Assembly: GCA_963819075.1 (NCBI GenBank)
Contig: CAWFUP010000001.1
Coordinates: 434,001-498,000, forward strand
DNA: 64,000 nucleotides
Origin: CAVQBJ01 sp963819075
GTDB taxonomy: Bacteria; Actinomycetota; Thermoleophilia; Solirubrobacterales; Solirubrobacteraceae
Reading direction: 5' to 3'
In this document: positions 16,555 through 25,283 of the stretch, one piece after another
How the letters are laid out: the number at the start of each line of letters is the position of its first letter
How positions within the stretch are numbered: position 1 is the first letter of the stretch
The notes under the pieces: model-generated
Told to the model about the DNA's origin: nothing
Seen by the model: only the letters and a program-made list of their open reading frames with translations
Database searches by the model: none
Position numbers and translations under genes: made by a program

Positions 16555-18048
16555 TCAGGCGATGTCTGAGATGGGCAGTGGGTCGACGGCGAGCGTGACA
16601 CCTTCGGCCAGAACGTCGGGCTTGGCCTCGCCTCTGGTGTTGGTCGCGCGGAGCGCGATCACAGCTGCCGCTACGAGGAACATGCTGGCGGCGAGCAGCG
16701 CTCGGTGGAAGCCGGCGGTGAGCGCCTCGGGGGCGGAGGCGTGCGCGGCGAGGAGGTGGGTTGTCCTAAAGGTGGCGATGGCGGAGAAGATCGCGATTCC
16801 GAGGGCGCCGCCGATGGTTTGTGAGGCGGTGATGAGCGAGGCAGCGAGGCCGGCCTTATCGGATGGAACGCCGGCGTTGGCGGCGGTTTGCACGCCGACG
16901 AACAGGGCGCCGAGACCGAACGACATGATCACCAACGGAGGGAGAAGGTCGGACAGGTAGCTTCCGTGGACGGGAAGTCGCGACAGCCAATAGACGCCGC
17001 TGGCGCCGACGAGCGCGCCGAAGACGATGAGGGGCCGGGTGCCGGTGCGCGGGACTAGCTGGGAGGAGACGCCGGCCGCGATCGCCACACCAAAGGCCGT
17101 CGGAACGAATGCCGACCCCGACTGGATCGGCGAGTAGCCGAGCACGTTTTGCATGTAGAGGCTTATGAAGAAGAACATCGAGAAGAATCCGGCCATCGCG
17201 ATCACTTGCGTGGCGTCGGCCGCGGCAAGACCGTTGATGCGCAGCAGCGAGAACGGGAACAGCGGGTTGGCGTGTCGCAGCTCGTTGAGCGCGAACGCGG
17301 CGAGCAGGATGCCGGCGCCGACGAGCTCAGCGACCGTCTTGGGCTTGCCCCAGCCGACCTCGGGTGCGTTTACGAGCGCGTAGACCAGCGTGAGCATCCC
17401 GCCGGTGACCAGCAGGGCGCCGACGACATCGAAGTTCTTCAGGGAGGGCCGCGTCCGAACGCCGCTGAGCAGGCGGAAGGCGCCGACAAGCACGAGTGCG
17501 CACATCGGAAGGTTGACGAAGAACACCCAGCGCCAGCCGGGTCCCCCGGAGAGCACGCCGCCGAGGAAGACGCCGGCGGCGGAGGCGAGCCCAGCCATGG
17601 CTCCCCACGCACCCAGCGCCGTGTGCCGGTCGGTTCCCTCGCTGAACGTCGTCGTGAGAATCGACAACGCGGCGGGGATCGTCATCGCTGCACCGAGACC
17701 CTGCGCCAGCCGGGCCGCGACCAGCATGCCCTCGCTGCCGGCTAGCCCGGCGGTCAGCGAGGAGAGCGCGAACAACGATGTCCCGGCGACAAGCACGCGC
17801 CGACGGCCGAACAGATCAGCGGCGCGGCCACCGAGCAGCATGAAGCCACCGTAGGTCAGCAGGTAGCCGCTGATCACCCACTGCAGGTCCTGGACTGAGA
17901 AGCGCAGGTCGCGGCGGATCGACGGCAACGCGACGATCACGATCGAGGTGTCGACAAAATCAAGAAACGCGATCGCACAGAGCAGCGCCAGCGTGAGCTT
18001 GCCCTGACGGGTGGCCAGGAACGACCGTGGGGGTGCGATGGCTGCCAT
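16555..18048 (-). CDS. DHA2-type MFS drug exporter (copy 1)
   Basis: A 497-residue EmrB/QacA-like proton antiporter with 14 expected helices. FLDFVDTSIVIVALPSIRRD is helix 1, LQWVISGYLLTYGGFMLLGG helix 2, then AADLFGRRRVL (loop-2 motif A) and GWRWVFFVNLPMCALVLVGA. It is divergent from a TetR gene, with a palindrome between them, so it is probably TetR-repressed. It is a close paralogue of the pump at 18902-20386: both share RQGKLTLAL/RRGKLTLAL starts and YMQNVLGYSPI. Confidence 0.9.
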   Translation of the reverse strand: MAAIAPPRSFLATRQGKLTLALLCAIAFLDFVDTSIVIVALPSIRRDLRFSVQDLQWVISGYLLTYGGFMLLGGRAADLFGRRRVLVAGTSLFALSSLTAGLAGSEGMLVAARLAQGLGAAMTIPAALSILTTTFSEGTDRHTALGAWGAMAGLASAAGVFLGGVLSGGPGWRWVFFVNLPMCALVLVGAFRLLSGVRTRPSLKNFDVVGALLVTGGMLTLVYALVNAPEVGWGKPKTVAELVGAGILLAAFALNELRHANPLFPFSLLRINGLAAADATQVIAMAGFFSMFFFISLYMQNVLGYSPIQSGSAFVPTAFGVAIAAGVSSQLVPRTGTRPLIVFGALVGASGVYWLSRLPVHGSYLSDLLPPLVIMSFGLGALFVGVQTAANAGVPSDKAGLAASLITASQTIGGALGIAIFSAIATFRTTHLLAAHASAPEALTAGFHRALLAASMFLVAAAVIALRATNTRGEAKPDVLAEGVTLAVDPLPISDIA

Positions 18049-18073
18049 GGCGAGACCTCCGGAAGACCAGTCG

Positions 18074-18093
18074 AGTTAGTGAGTGCACTAACT
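18074..18093. promoter_or_regulatory. TetR operator, perfect 8-bp inverted repeat
   Basis: AGTTAGTG (18074-18081), a 4-bp spacer AGTG, then CACTAACT (18086-18093). It lies in the 74-bp gap between the divergent MFS (start 18048) and TetR (start 18123) genes. A TAGTGAG half-site recurs at 18116-18122, just before the TetR ATG. The layout is that of a standard autoregulated TetR/efflux pair. Confidence 0.75.
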
Positions 18094-18122
18094 TAGCAGG
18101 ACGGTTGCGGTAAGCTAGTGAG

Positions 18123-18698
18123 ATGACTGACTCAAACGTGCAGGACCGGCCCGGCAAGCGCGAACGACTGGTGGCGAGCGCTGCGGAGCTGATCCATCGC
18201 CAGGGCGTCGAAGCAACGACGCTGGCCGAGATCGCGCAGGCTGCCGACGTGCCACCGGGCAACGTCTACTACTACTTCAAGACCAGAGACGACCTGGTCC
18301 GGGCGGTCATCGACCAGCGCGTAGAGAGCTTCCGGGACCTGCTGCACTCACTGGAGCAGCAGCCGACGCCGGCCGCCCGCCTCAAGGCGCTCATCCGTTC
18401 CTGGACAGAGGCGCGGGAGCTCGTGGCCGAGCACGGGTGTCCCATGGGAACCCTGTGTTCGGAGCTAAACAAGCAACACGACGGACTCGACCGTGAAGCC
18501 GCAGCGGTATTCGCGCTGCCCATCGACTGGGCCCAGGCCCAGTTTCGCCAGATGGGCCGCAGGGACGCGCGCGAGCTCGCGATCACCCTCCTAGCCGGCG
18601 TGCAGGGCGCCACGCTTCTCGCCAACACCTTCCACGACCCAAAGATCATGACCAGCCAAACGCGCCGCCTGGAACACTGGATCGACACGCTCGCGTAG
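18123..18698 (+). CDS. TetR-family repressor of the flanking MFS pumps
   Basis: 191 residues. The HTH domain at about residues 12-58 reads RERLVASAAELIHRQGVEAT and TLAEIAQAADVPPGNVYYYF. The C-terminal part (LIRSWTEARELVAEHGCPMG, GVQGATLLANTFHDP) matches the TetR_C group common in actinobacteria, which often controls efflux or reductase genes. It is flanked by two paralogous MFS pumps, divergent from copy 1 and convergent with copy 2. It most likely represses copy 1 through the 18074-18093 palindrome. Confidence 0.88.
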   Translation: MTDSNVQDRPGKRERLVASAAELIHRQGVEATTLAEIAQAADVPPGNVYYYFKTRDDLVRAVIDQRVESFRDLLHSLEQQPTPAARLKALIRSWTEARELVAEHGCPMGTLCSELNKQHDGLDREAAAVFALPIDWAQAQFRQMGRRDARELAITLLAGVQGATLLANTFHDPKIMTSQTRRLEHWIDTLA

Positions 18699-18901
18699 AA
18701 CCGCATCTGGAGATCTGGGGAGGATCCCGTCGGCTTTGAGACGGGCCTTGGCCGTGTTGGTCCCACCTGGCATCCCCTGACGAGTCGCGGGGTTAGGCGC
18801 CGGTCGCGTCCACCAGCGCTCCGCCGGCTCCTGGGCGAGCCCAGGGCCGGCGTGCTCCGGTGGACTTCGTGTGAGTCAGCGAACGGGGCGTGGGTGAGCT
18901 G

Positions 18902-20386
18902 TCACGCGGCTTCGGGAATCGGCAGCTGCGACGTTGTGGGTGCATCGCTTGTCTCTTGCTGCGCGCGCGTGTTAGTGGCGCGGGCGGCGATCAGGGCTGC
19001 GCCGATGAGGAAGGCGCTGCAGGCGACGAGCGCCGCGCGGAACCCGCCGGTGAGGGCGTGCGCGGTGCCTGCATGGGCGGCGATCAGGTGGCTGGTGCGG
19101 CTGGTGGCGATTGCGGTGAGGATCGCGAGGCCGAGTGCGGCGCCGACGGTTGAGGAGGTTGTGATCAGCGCGGCGGCGAGACCGGCTTTGTCGGCCGGGA
19201 CGCCGGCGTTCGCGGCGTTCTGCACGCCGACCATGACGGCCCCGAGCCCGAGCGCCATGACGACGAGTCCGGGGAGCAGGTCGGTCAGGTAGGACCCGTG
19301 AACGGGGATCTGTGAGAGCCAGTAGACCCCGACGGCACCGATGAGCGCGCCGGCGACGATGATCGGGCGGGTGCCGATCCGCGCCACCAGTGCGGTCGAG
19401 ATGCCGGCGGCGATACCGACGCCGACGGTGACAGGCAGGTAGGCGGCGCCGGCGGCGATCGGGGAGTACCCGAGCACGTTCTGCATGTAGAGGGTGATGA
19501 AGAAGAACATCGACAGGAAGCCGGCCTGAGCGATGACCTGGGTTGCGTCAGCGGCGGCGAGGCCCTCGATCCGGAAGATCGAGAACGGGACGAGCGGGTT
19601 GCGGTGGCGCTGCTCGGCCACGACGAACGCGATCAGCAGCATCCCGGCAGCGGCAAGTTCGGCGATCGTGCGGGCGGTGCCCCAGCCGACGTGCGAGGCG
19701 TTGACGAGCGCGTAGACGAGGAGCAGCAGACCGCCGGTGCCTAGCGCGGCGCCGCGGAGATCGAACGCGCGGCCTGAGGCCTGCTTGCGGTCGTCCTCCA
19801 GGAGTCGCAGGGCGCCGACGACGACCAGGACGGCAACGGGCACGTTGACGAGGAACACGGCGCGCCAGCCGGGTCCCTGGGAGAGGACTCCGCCGAGCGT
19901 GACGCCGAGCGCGGAGGCCAGTGGGACGGTCGCGCTCCAGAGACCGAGCGCCTTGACCCGGTCGTTGCCGTCCGTGAAGGAGGTGGTCAGGATTGAGAGT
20001 GCGGCGGGCGTCATCATCGCGGCGCCGAGTCCCTGCGTGAGCCGGGCGGCGATCATCACGGTGTCGCTGCCGGCGAGCCCGGCAGTCAGGGAAGACAGGG
20101 CGAACAGCGAGGTTCCTGCGACCAGCAGCCGCCGGCGGCCGAGCAGGTCGGCGGCACGGCCGCCGAGGAGCAGTAGTCCGCCGTAGGTCAGCAGGTATCC
20201 GCTGATAACCCACTGCAGGTTCGCGACCGAGAATCCGAGGCCGTGGCGGATGGACGGCAGCGCGACGTTGACGATCGTCGTGTCGACGAAATCGAGGAAC
20301 CCGGCCAGGCAGACCAGCGCCAGCGTGAGCTTGCCGCGGCGGGTGGAGAGAAACGCGGTGCAGCCGGTTGGGGTTGGGGTTTGCAT
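18902..20386 (-). CDS. DHA2-type MFS drug exporter (copy 2)
   Basis: A 494-residue paralogue of the 16.5-18.0 kb pump. FLDFVDTTIVNVALPSIRHG, LQWVISGYLLTYGGLLLLGG, AADLLGRRRLL and GWRAVFLVNVPVAVLVVVGA show all the DHA2 landmarks, with a full N-terminus. The two copies align along their whole length, and both end with short hydrophilic tails (SQLPIPEAA here, PLPISDIA in copy 1). This suggests local duplication followed by clear divergence. No ribosome site stands out before ATG 20386 except AGGAGG at 20391-20396 read on the minus strand (CCTCCT on plus). Confidence 0.9.
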   Translation of the reverse strand: MQTPTPTGCTAFLSTRRGKLTLALVCLAGFLDFVDTTIVNVALPSIRHGLGFSVANLQWVISGYLLTYGGLLLLGGRAADLLGRRRLLVAGTSLFALSSLTAGLAGSDTVMIAARLTQGLGAAMMTPAALSILTTSFTDGNDRVKALGLWSATVPLASALGVTLGGVLSQGPGWRAVFLVNVPVAVLVVVGALRLLEDDRKQASGRAFDLRGAALGTGGLLLLVYALVNASHVGWGTARTIAELAAAGMLLIAFVVAEQRHRNPLVPFSIFRIEGLAAADATQVIAQAGFLSMFFFITLYMQNVLGYSPIAAGAAYLPVTVGVGIAAGISTALVARIGTRPIIVAGALIGAVGVYWLSQIPVHGSYLTDLLPGLVVMALGLGAVMVGVQNAANAGVPADKAGLAAALITTSSTVGAALGLAILTAIATSRTSHLIAAHAGTAHALTGGFRAALVACSAFLIGAALIAARATNTRAQQETSDAPTTSQLPIPEAA

Positions 20387-20461
20387 GTGAGCCTCCTGGG
20401 TCGGCCACGCTCGTCGCGGCGTTTTCGCTTAGACGAACGGCCCGAGGCTCAGATGGACATC

Positions 20462-21718
20462 TCAGCCGCGCCGCTCCTGCGCGAGCTCGGACAGTCGCCG
20501 GCGAAGGAATTGCCGCTCGGCGTCGGTCGGCGCGAGCTCAAGCGCGCGCTCGTATGCGGTCGCGGCCTCCCCATGGCGGTCGACGCGTCTGAGGAGGTCG
20601 GCGCGGGTCGCGTGCAGCAGGTAGTAGTCGCGCAGCGTTCCGGTGTCGTGCAGTTCCTCGACGAGTGTCAAGCCTGCCCCCGGCCCGTCGGCCATCGCGA
20701 CCGCGACCGCTCGGTTGAGCAACACCACCGGGGTAGGAGCGATCTCGCTCAGCCGGTCGTACAGGACGGCGATCTCGTTCCAGTCGGTCTCGGTGGCGCT
20801 GCGGGCGAGCGCGTGGCCGGCCGCGATCGCGGCCTGCAACTGGTAAGGCCCGGGGCGCCGCAGCCGCACAGCGCGATCGAGCACGGTGCAAGCCTCCGCG
20901 ATCGCGGTCTGGTCCCAGCGGCTGCGGTCCTGGTCCTCGAGGGTCACGAGCTCGCCGTTGGAGTTGACCCGGGCGGCTCGTCGTGAGTCCTGCAGAAGCA
21001 TCAGGCTGAGCAGCCCGAGCGCCTCGGGCTCGTCTGGCATCAGCTCGGCTAACAGTCGCACGAGCCGGATCGCCTCCGCGCACAGCTCCCGTCGGATCAG
21101 CTCGTCGCCCGCGCTGGCGCCGTACCCCTCGTTGAACAGGGCGTAGAGCACGGCGAGCACCGCCCGGAGCCGCTCGCCGAGGCGATGCGCGGCCGGTACC
21201 CGGTACGGGATTCGCGCCTCGGTGATCTTGTGCTTCGCGCGAGTCAGCCGCTTGGCCATCGTCTCCTGCGGCACCAGGAACGCGCGCGCGATCTCCGGGG
21301 TGGTCAACCCGGCCAGCGAGCGCAGCGTCAGCGCCACCTGCGCCTCGACCGGCAGGGCCGGGTGGCAGCAGGTGAACATCAACCGCAGCCGATCGTCCTC
21401 GATCCCGCTGTCATCGCCATCGGTCGCCTCGTCGCTCGGTCGCAGCATCATCAGTTCCTTCAGCTTGGTGTCGCCCACCGCCGCGCGGCGCAGCCGGTCA
21501 AGCGCACGGTTACGGGCGGTCGTCTTCAGCCAGGCGGCCGGGCTCGAAGGGATCCCGTCGCGCGGCCAGCGCTCGAGCGCCCGCTCGAACGCGTCCTGGG
21601 CGCACTCCTCGGCCAGATCCCAGTTCCCGGTAACCCGGATCACGTACCCAACCACGCGGCCCCAGTCCGAGCGGAACGCGGCGGCGACGGCGGTTTGCGC
21701 CGCAGCTAGATCTCCCAC
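20462..21718 (-). CDS. ECF42-type RNA polymerase sigma factor with C-terminal TPR region
   Basis: 418 residues. Region 2 reads GYVIRVTGNWDLAEECAQDA; region 4 reads LTTPEIARAFLVPQETMAKR with LTRAKHKI. Both are followed by the roughly 200-residue helical extension with TPR-like repeats (LYALFNEGYGAS, YQLQAAIAAGHALA, AATAYERALELAPTDAERQF) that defines ECF42. This group has no anti-sigma factor and is typically encoded with DGPF (YCII-like) proteins, as here: the preceding gene overlaps its start by 13 bp. The extension is thought to modulate activity. Confidence 0.93.
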   Translation of the reverse strand: MGDLAAAQTAVAAAFRSDWGRVVGYVIRVTGNWDLAEECAQDAFERALERWPRDGIPSSPAAWLKTTARNRALDRLRRAAVGDTKLKELMMLRPSDEATDGDDSGIEDDRLRLMFTCCHPALPVEAQVALTLRSLAGLTTPEIARAFLVPQETMAKRLTRAKHKITEARIPYRVPAAHRLGERLRAVLAVLYALFNEGYGASAGDELIRRELCAEAIRLVRLLAELMPDEPEALGLLSLMLLQDSRRAARVNSNGELVTLEDQDRSRWDQTAIAEACTVLDRAVRLRRPGPYQLQAAIAAGHALARSATETDWNEIAVLYDRLSEIAPTPVVLLNRAVAVAMADGPGAGLTLVEELHDTGTLRDYYLLHATRADLLRRVDRHGEAATAYERALELAPTDAERQFLRRRLSELAQERRG

Positions 21719-22047
21719 ACCGGCCTGACCTCGATCGTCCCGTGCTTGGCGCCGGGATTGCGCGATGCGATCTCGATCGCCTCGTCCAGATCGGCGCAGT
21801 CGATGATGTAGAAGCCGGCGATCTGCTCCTTGGTCTCCGCGAACGGCCCGTCGGCCACCACTAGGCCCTCGTCACGAACGCGCACCGTTGACGCCAGCGC
21901 CGTCGGGCGCAAGCGCTCGCGGGCGACCAGGACGCCGCGGGCTTCCATTTCATCCTGGAACCCCATGAACTCGGCGTACTGCCGCTTGGCATCGGCCTCG
22001 CTCAGCTCCCCGCTCTCTTCGACGCATACCAACAGCGCGTAGCGCAT
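21706..22047 (-). CDS. DGPF/YCII-related protein, ECF42 partner
   Basis: 113 residues: MRYALLVCVEESGELSEADA, ADGPFAETKEQIAGFYIIDC and IEVRPVWEI. The DGPF-x-ETKE signature and the ferredoxin-like YCII fold are clear. Such proteins are the standard genomic partners and often the targets of ECF42 sigma factors; their biochemical role is unknown. Its stop lies inside the sigma-factor gene (13-bp overlap), so the two are co-translated, with this gene first. Confidence 0.92.
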   Translation of the reverse strand: MRYALLVCVEESGELSEADAKRQYAEFMGFQDEMEARGVLVARERLRPTALASTVRVRDEGLVVADGPFAETKEQIAGFYIIDCADLDEAIEIASRNPGAKHGTIEVRPVWEI

Positions 22048-22141
22048 CTGCCCACCTCCTCAATTCGTTCGTTGCAGTTTCCCGGCACTGATCACGAGAG
22101 ACCGGGAAACCCGATGGCTCCCCGGTCTCCGGACCGCGGCA

Positions 22142-22426
22142 TCACGAGACAAAGAAGGCGACTCGCTCGTCGACGATCTTCTGGTCCTCATCCAGCCGGT
22201 ACAGGCGCGTACCGTCGAGCGTCATCTCCGGCGCGTCAGGACCGAACTTCACCCGCGAACTGACCTGCAGCAGCGCGCGCGAGCCATCACCCGACGCCGA
22301 GAGCACGCGCGTCGTGCCCGGGAGCACCGCCCGGCCGAACTGGATCAGACCATCCATGTACTCATATGCGCCAGTCGTATCGACGTACGGCGTGTTCGGA
22401 TCGACACTCGTCACGATCACGTGCAC
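22142..22426 (-). CDS. SnoaL/NTF2-like protein, apparently N-terminally short
   Basis: 94 residues from GTG 22426: HVIVTSVDPNTPYVDTTGAY, then LQVSSRVKFGPDAPEMTLDG and YRLDEDQKIVDERVAFFVS, the curved sheet of an NTF2-like fold. The usual first helices (about 30 residues) are missing. The frame is open only about 40 bp further up, to a TAG, where it reads LARSALAPE, so the gene has probably lost its start. The GGAGG before GTG may allow translation of the shortened form. Function unknown. Confidence 0.55.
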   Translation of the reverse strand: MHVIVTSVDPNTPYVDTTGAYEYMDGLIQFGRAVLPGTTRVLSASGDGSRALLQVSSRVKFGPDAPEMTLDGTRLYRLDEDQKIVDERVAFFVS

Positions 22427-22593
22427 CTCCGGTGCAAGCGCGCTACGAGCCAGGCGTCGGTCCTAAGACGAACGGCAACATCCCGAAAAGGACATCCGCG
22501 TCGCCGCGACCGTCGCCCCGCGTGCCGGCCTACCGTACGCAGCCCTCCCAGAGCCCGTAGCTCGTGTCCGCCCGACATGCACCGCGCGAAGCA

Positions 22594-22673
22594 AGACAGC
22601 CAGCCGCGGCATCGGTCGGCGCGTCCGAACGCGAAGGCAGGTCCAGCCGGAGAGCTGCCGCCGCAGCGGGCGT
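22594..22673 (+). repeat. Dispersed 80-bp repeat, copy 1
   Basis: Starts AGACAGCCAGCCGCGG and ends CTGCCGCCGCAGCGGGCGT. It matches the reverse complement of 63693-63773 with only a few mismatches and two small gaps. It contains short self-complementary parts (GCCGCGGC; CTGCCGCCGCAG region). It lies between the divergent NTF2-like and VOC genes, outside both coding frames. Confidence 0.8.
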
Positions 22674-22714
22674 CGCCGCGGAGCTGGCGGTCACGTTAGG
22701 CTTCGACGTCGACG

Positions 22715-23116
22715 ATGACCGTGCGAACCAGCGGAATCCGCCAGCCGAGCGTCTGGGCGAGCGTCGTCAGCGACCACGCGTTGGTGTTGCGCGACTGGCT
22801 GCTTGGTCTCGGTTTCACCGAGGACCTGATGATCCCCGGAGAGGAGGACGGGCTAGTCCATCACTGCCAGTTGGATTGGCCTGAGGGCGGTCGCGTGTTG
22901 CTGTCGAGCACCGGCGAGCGCAGCACGCCCTGTCTGGCAGGCACGAGCTCGCTGCATGTCGTCACCGCTGATCCTGACGCTGTGATGGAGCGAGCGCTCA
23001 AGGTCGGCGCCACGATCGTGCACCCACTCGTGGATCAAACCGACTATCCATCACGCGATTTCACTGTGGGAGACCCCGACGGAAACTACTGGACCTTCGC
23101 GACGTTCGCCGGGTAG
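22715..23116 (+). CDS. VOC-superfamily protein
   Basis: 133 residues. PSVWASVVSDHALVLRDWLL opens the first unit, LDWPEGGRVLLSSTG the second strand, SSLHVVTADPDAVMERALKV the second unit, and FTVGDPDGNYWTFATFAG ends with the GDPDGN-x-W/W-x-F signature common in VOC proteins lacking the terminal Glu ligand. The metal His in the first strand is replaced, so metal-independent binding, as in bleomycin-resistance-type proteins, is possible. No clear ribosome site precedes ATG 22715. Confidence 0.75.
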   Translation: MTVRTSGIRQPSVWASVVSDHALVLRDWLLGLGFTEDLMIPGEEDGLVHHCQLDWPEGGRVLLSSTGERSTPCLAGTSSLHVVTADPDAVMERALKVGATIVHPLVDQTDYPSRDFTVGDPDGNYWTFATFAG

Positions 23117-23237
23117 CGAAACCTGCGCGTTGCAGGACTTGGGCTTGTAAGCGGTGGTACGGCCACTGGCGTACGCTTCCGTCTGTACCGCACTGGCAGC
23201 GGCAGAACAGGCGATTCAACAAGAGGAGCGACCGATC

Positions 23238-24129
23238 GTGCCTGCTGCCATCCGTCCGTTTCAGCGTCGCGACCGCGACCAGCTGACCGCACTCGCGAAC
23301 TCGCACGTCGCCGCCGTGATCCCAGGCGTCGTGCTGTCGGTCAACACTGTGCTCGGCCAGCTCGAGCGTGAGTCATCCGAGAACATCGTGGACCCCTGGG
23401 TCGCTGAGCGGCTGTGCCTGGTCGCCGAGCAGGACAGCGAGATTGTCGCCGCGACGCTGCTTCACCGCTTCCGCAGCGACGACGACGTATCCGAGGGCTA
23501 TCGTGGCGCTGGCGGCATCCGCTGGCTGCTGTGCAGGGTCGACGCGGAACCAGCAGGCATGCGGCTGCTCGAGCAGGCGCTGGCGCAGAGCGGATCTGGC
23601 GGGTGACGACGTCAGCGCGGAGAATGATCTGCCCGCGATCGCGTGCTACGGCGTACCGAACACGCTGCCCCACATCCGGCGCCTGCTTCTTGCCGCTGGC
23701 TTCGGACAGCCAACTCGAACCGAGCTGGTGCTCGCGGCCAGATGCGAGGCGTTGACCGCGCACCAGCTTGACGGCGCCTCCGTGACCCGCACGCTCGGGC
23801 TGTTGGGCGCACGCTTCACCCTGTCAGCAGACAATCAGGCGCTCGGCTTCATCGAGGTCTGCGAGGCGCCGGCGGAGATGATGCGTAGCTCGGTCGGGGC
23901 GCGCTGGGCCGATATCGGCAATCTCATCCTGCCGGACGGCGTCGATCCGGCAGGCGCGATCGCAGCTCTGCTGTCGGCGGCAGCCGACTGGCTGTTACTC
24001 GGCGGGGTGACACGACTGGTCGATTACTGGGCCGAGGGCATCGACTCGTCTGCCTACCTCGAACAGCTGGAGCGAGCCGGGTTCCACCTTCTCGTCCGGA
24101 ACGAGCGCGGATTCACGCGCACAGCCTGA
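23238..24129 (+). pseudogene. GNAT-family N-acetyltransferase, frameshifted
   Basis: GTG 23238 follows GAGG (23224-23227). Frame 1 gives AAIRPFQRRDRDQLTALANS, LCLVAEQDSEIVAATLLHRF and MRLLEQALAQ before a TGA at 23604-23606. The continuation, DLPAIACYGVPNTLPHIRRL to VRNERGFTRTA (end 24129), is one base off from about 23590. The combined protein is about 296 residues with two GNAT-like halves. It probably acetylates a small molecule or protein. The single shift may be decay or an error. Confidence 0.7.
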
Positions 24130-24319
24130 AGGCACCCAGCGACCGTCTCTCCCGTGCCAGGAGTACGCAGCGTCGACCTGCTCATCGACGGCACCGGCGT
24201 CGCGAAGGAGCGCGCGTGCTCGCTCACGGACAGCCGGTATATCGCGAGCTACCTTTGACGCTCGACAATGTGTCCTATGACGACGCGCGCGCCGCGACCC
24301 CTCCCTTGGGTGGGATGGC

Positions 24320-24348
24320 TTGACAACCCGCTGCTGTACTGCCATTGT
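24320..24348 (+). promoter_or_regulatory. Promoter of the tacAT operon
   Basis: TTGACA (24320-24325), a 17-bp spacer, then CATTGT (24343-24348) as -10. The predicted start of transcription falls at or next to the ATG (24355), so the message is probably leaderless. This fits the lack of a ribosome site before that ATG. Confidence 0.6.
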
Positions 24349-24354
24349 GAGCAC

Positions 24355-24633
24355 ATGTCAACGACCAAGGAAGAACGCCTCCAGATCAGGGTCGGGCCCG
24401 CTGATAAGGCTCTGCTTGAACGAGCGGCCGCCGCATCCCACCTCAACGTGTCGGCGTTCGTAGTCCAAGCTGCGGCGGCGAAGGCCGAGGAGATCCTCGC
24501 GGAGCGGTCGAGCATCCGCCTGACCCGTGAGGCCGCAATCGCGTTCACCGAGGCGCTCGAGCGACCGGCCGCGGTCAACGACCGGCTCGCCACAGCGATG
24601 AGACGCAAGCGCACCTTCAGCTGGCTTGATTGA
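24355..24633 (+). CDS. tacA: TacA-like antitoxin (DUF1778, ribbon-helix-helix)
   Basis: 92 residues. EERLQIRVGPADKALLERAA is the RHH strand and first helix, HLNVSAFVVQAAAAKAEEIL the second helix, and the C-terminal RLTREAAIAFTEALERPAAV is the conserved toxin-neutralising tail of DUF1778 antitoxins. It should dimerise, bind its own promoter and mask the acetyltransferase toxin. It overlaps the toxin gene by 8 bp, the standard layout. Confidence 0.9.
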   Translation: MSTTKEERLQIRVGPADKALLERAAAASHLNVSAFVVQAAAAKAEEILAERSSIRLTREAAIAFTEALERPAAVNDRLATAMRRKRTFSWLD

Positions 24634-25147
24634 GCTCCGCCGGCCGGCGCTGCTGGACCCGCGCCGACACGACCGCGAGCGGTTCGACAGCGGAGAAGCG
24701 GTCCTCGACGAGTGGCTGCGCCGCTACGCCGGGCAGAACCGACGCCGTGACACCGCCGCAACGTGGGTCATCGCCGACGCCGACGACCTCGTCGTGGCAT
24801 ACGCAAGCGTGGCGATGACCGGCATCGATCGGTCGGCTGCCCCTGAAATGGTCGCCAAGGGGGCCCCAGACCCCGTTCCGGCTCTCCTGCTCGGCAGGTT
24901 GGCTGTCGACCGCCGCTACGCCAACCTCGGCATTGGGACCGCCCTCGCGGCGCATGTCCTCGCCACAGCCGTCGAGCTCAACAAGAAGGCGGCCTGCCGC
25001 GTCGTTGTCGTCGCCGCCCTGAACCAAGATGCGCAAGCGTGGTGGGAGCGGCTTGGGTTCCATCCGTTCGAGCCGGACGATCCCGATGGTCTGGACCTCT
25101 ATCTGCTCACTTCCGAGATCGAGACGACGCTCAAGAGAGCGCGCTAG
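24626..25147 (+). CDS. tacT: TacT-like GNAT toxin (aminoacyl-tRNA acetyltransferase)
   Basis: 173 residues from TTG 24626 inside the antitoxin end. RHDRERFDSGEAVLDEWLRR is the characteristic start (F-x-CG-x-x-LD-x-W-L relatives), LLLGRLAVDRRYANLGIGTA is the acetyl-CoA loop (R-x-x-x-x-GIG), and QAWWERLGFHPFEPDD holds the late WY/W-x-x-x-GF element. TacT toxins acetylate the amino group of charged tRNA and stop translation. All landmarks are intact, so the pair should be functional. Confidence 0.9.
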   Translation: MIELRRPALLDPRRHDRERFDSGEAVLDEWLRRYAGQNRRRDTAATWVIADADDLVVAYASVAMTGIDRSAAPEMVAKGAPDPVPALLLGRLAVDRRYANLGIGTALAAHVLATAVELNKKAACRVVVVAALNQDAQAWWERLGFHPFEPDDPDGLDLYLLTSEIETTLKRAR

Positions 25148-25283
25148 GCAAGACACGAGCATCCGACGGCTACAACAACGCCCCCGTGCATGGGGTGGCC
25201 ATCGAGCCAAGCACGATGACCAGAGCTGGTGCTGTGCTTGAACCTGTCGAGTTCCCCGTGTAGGTCGGGGACTCGTTCTTGGG

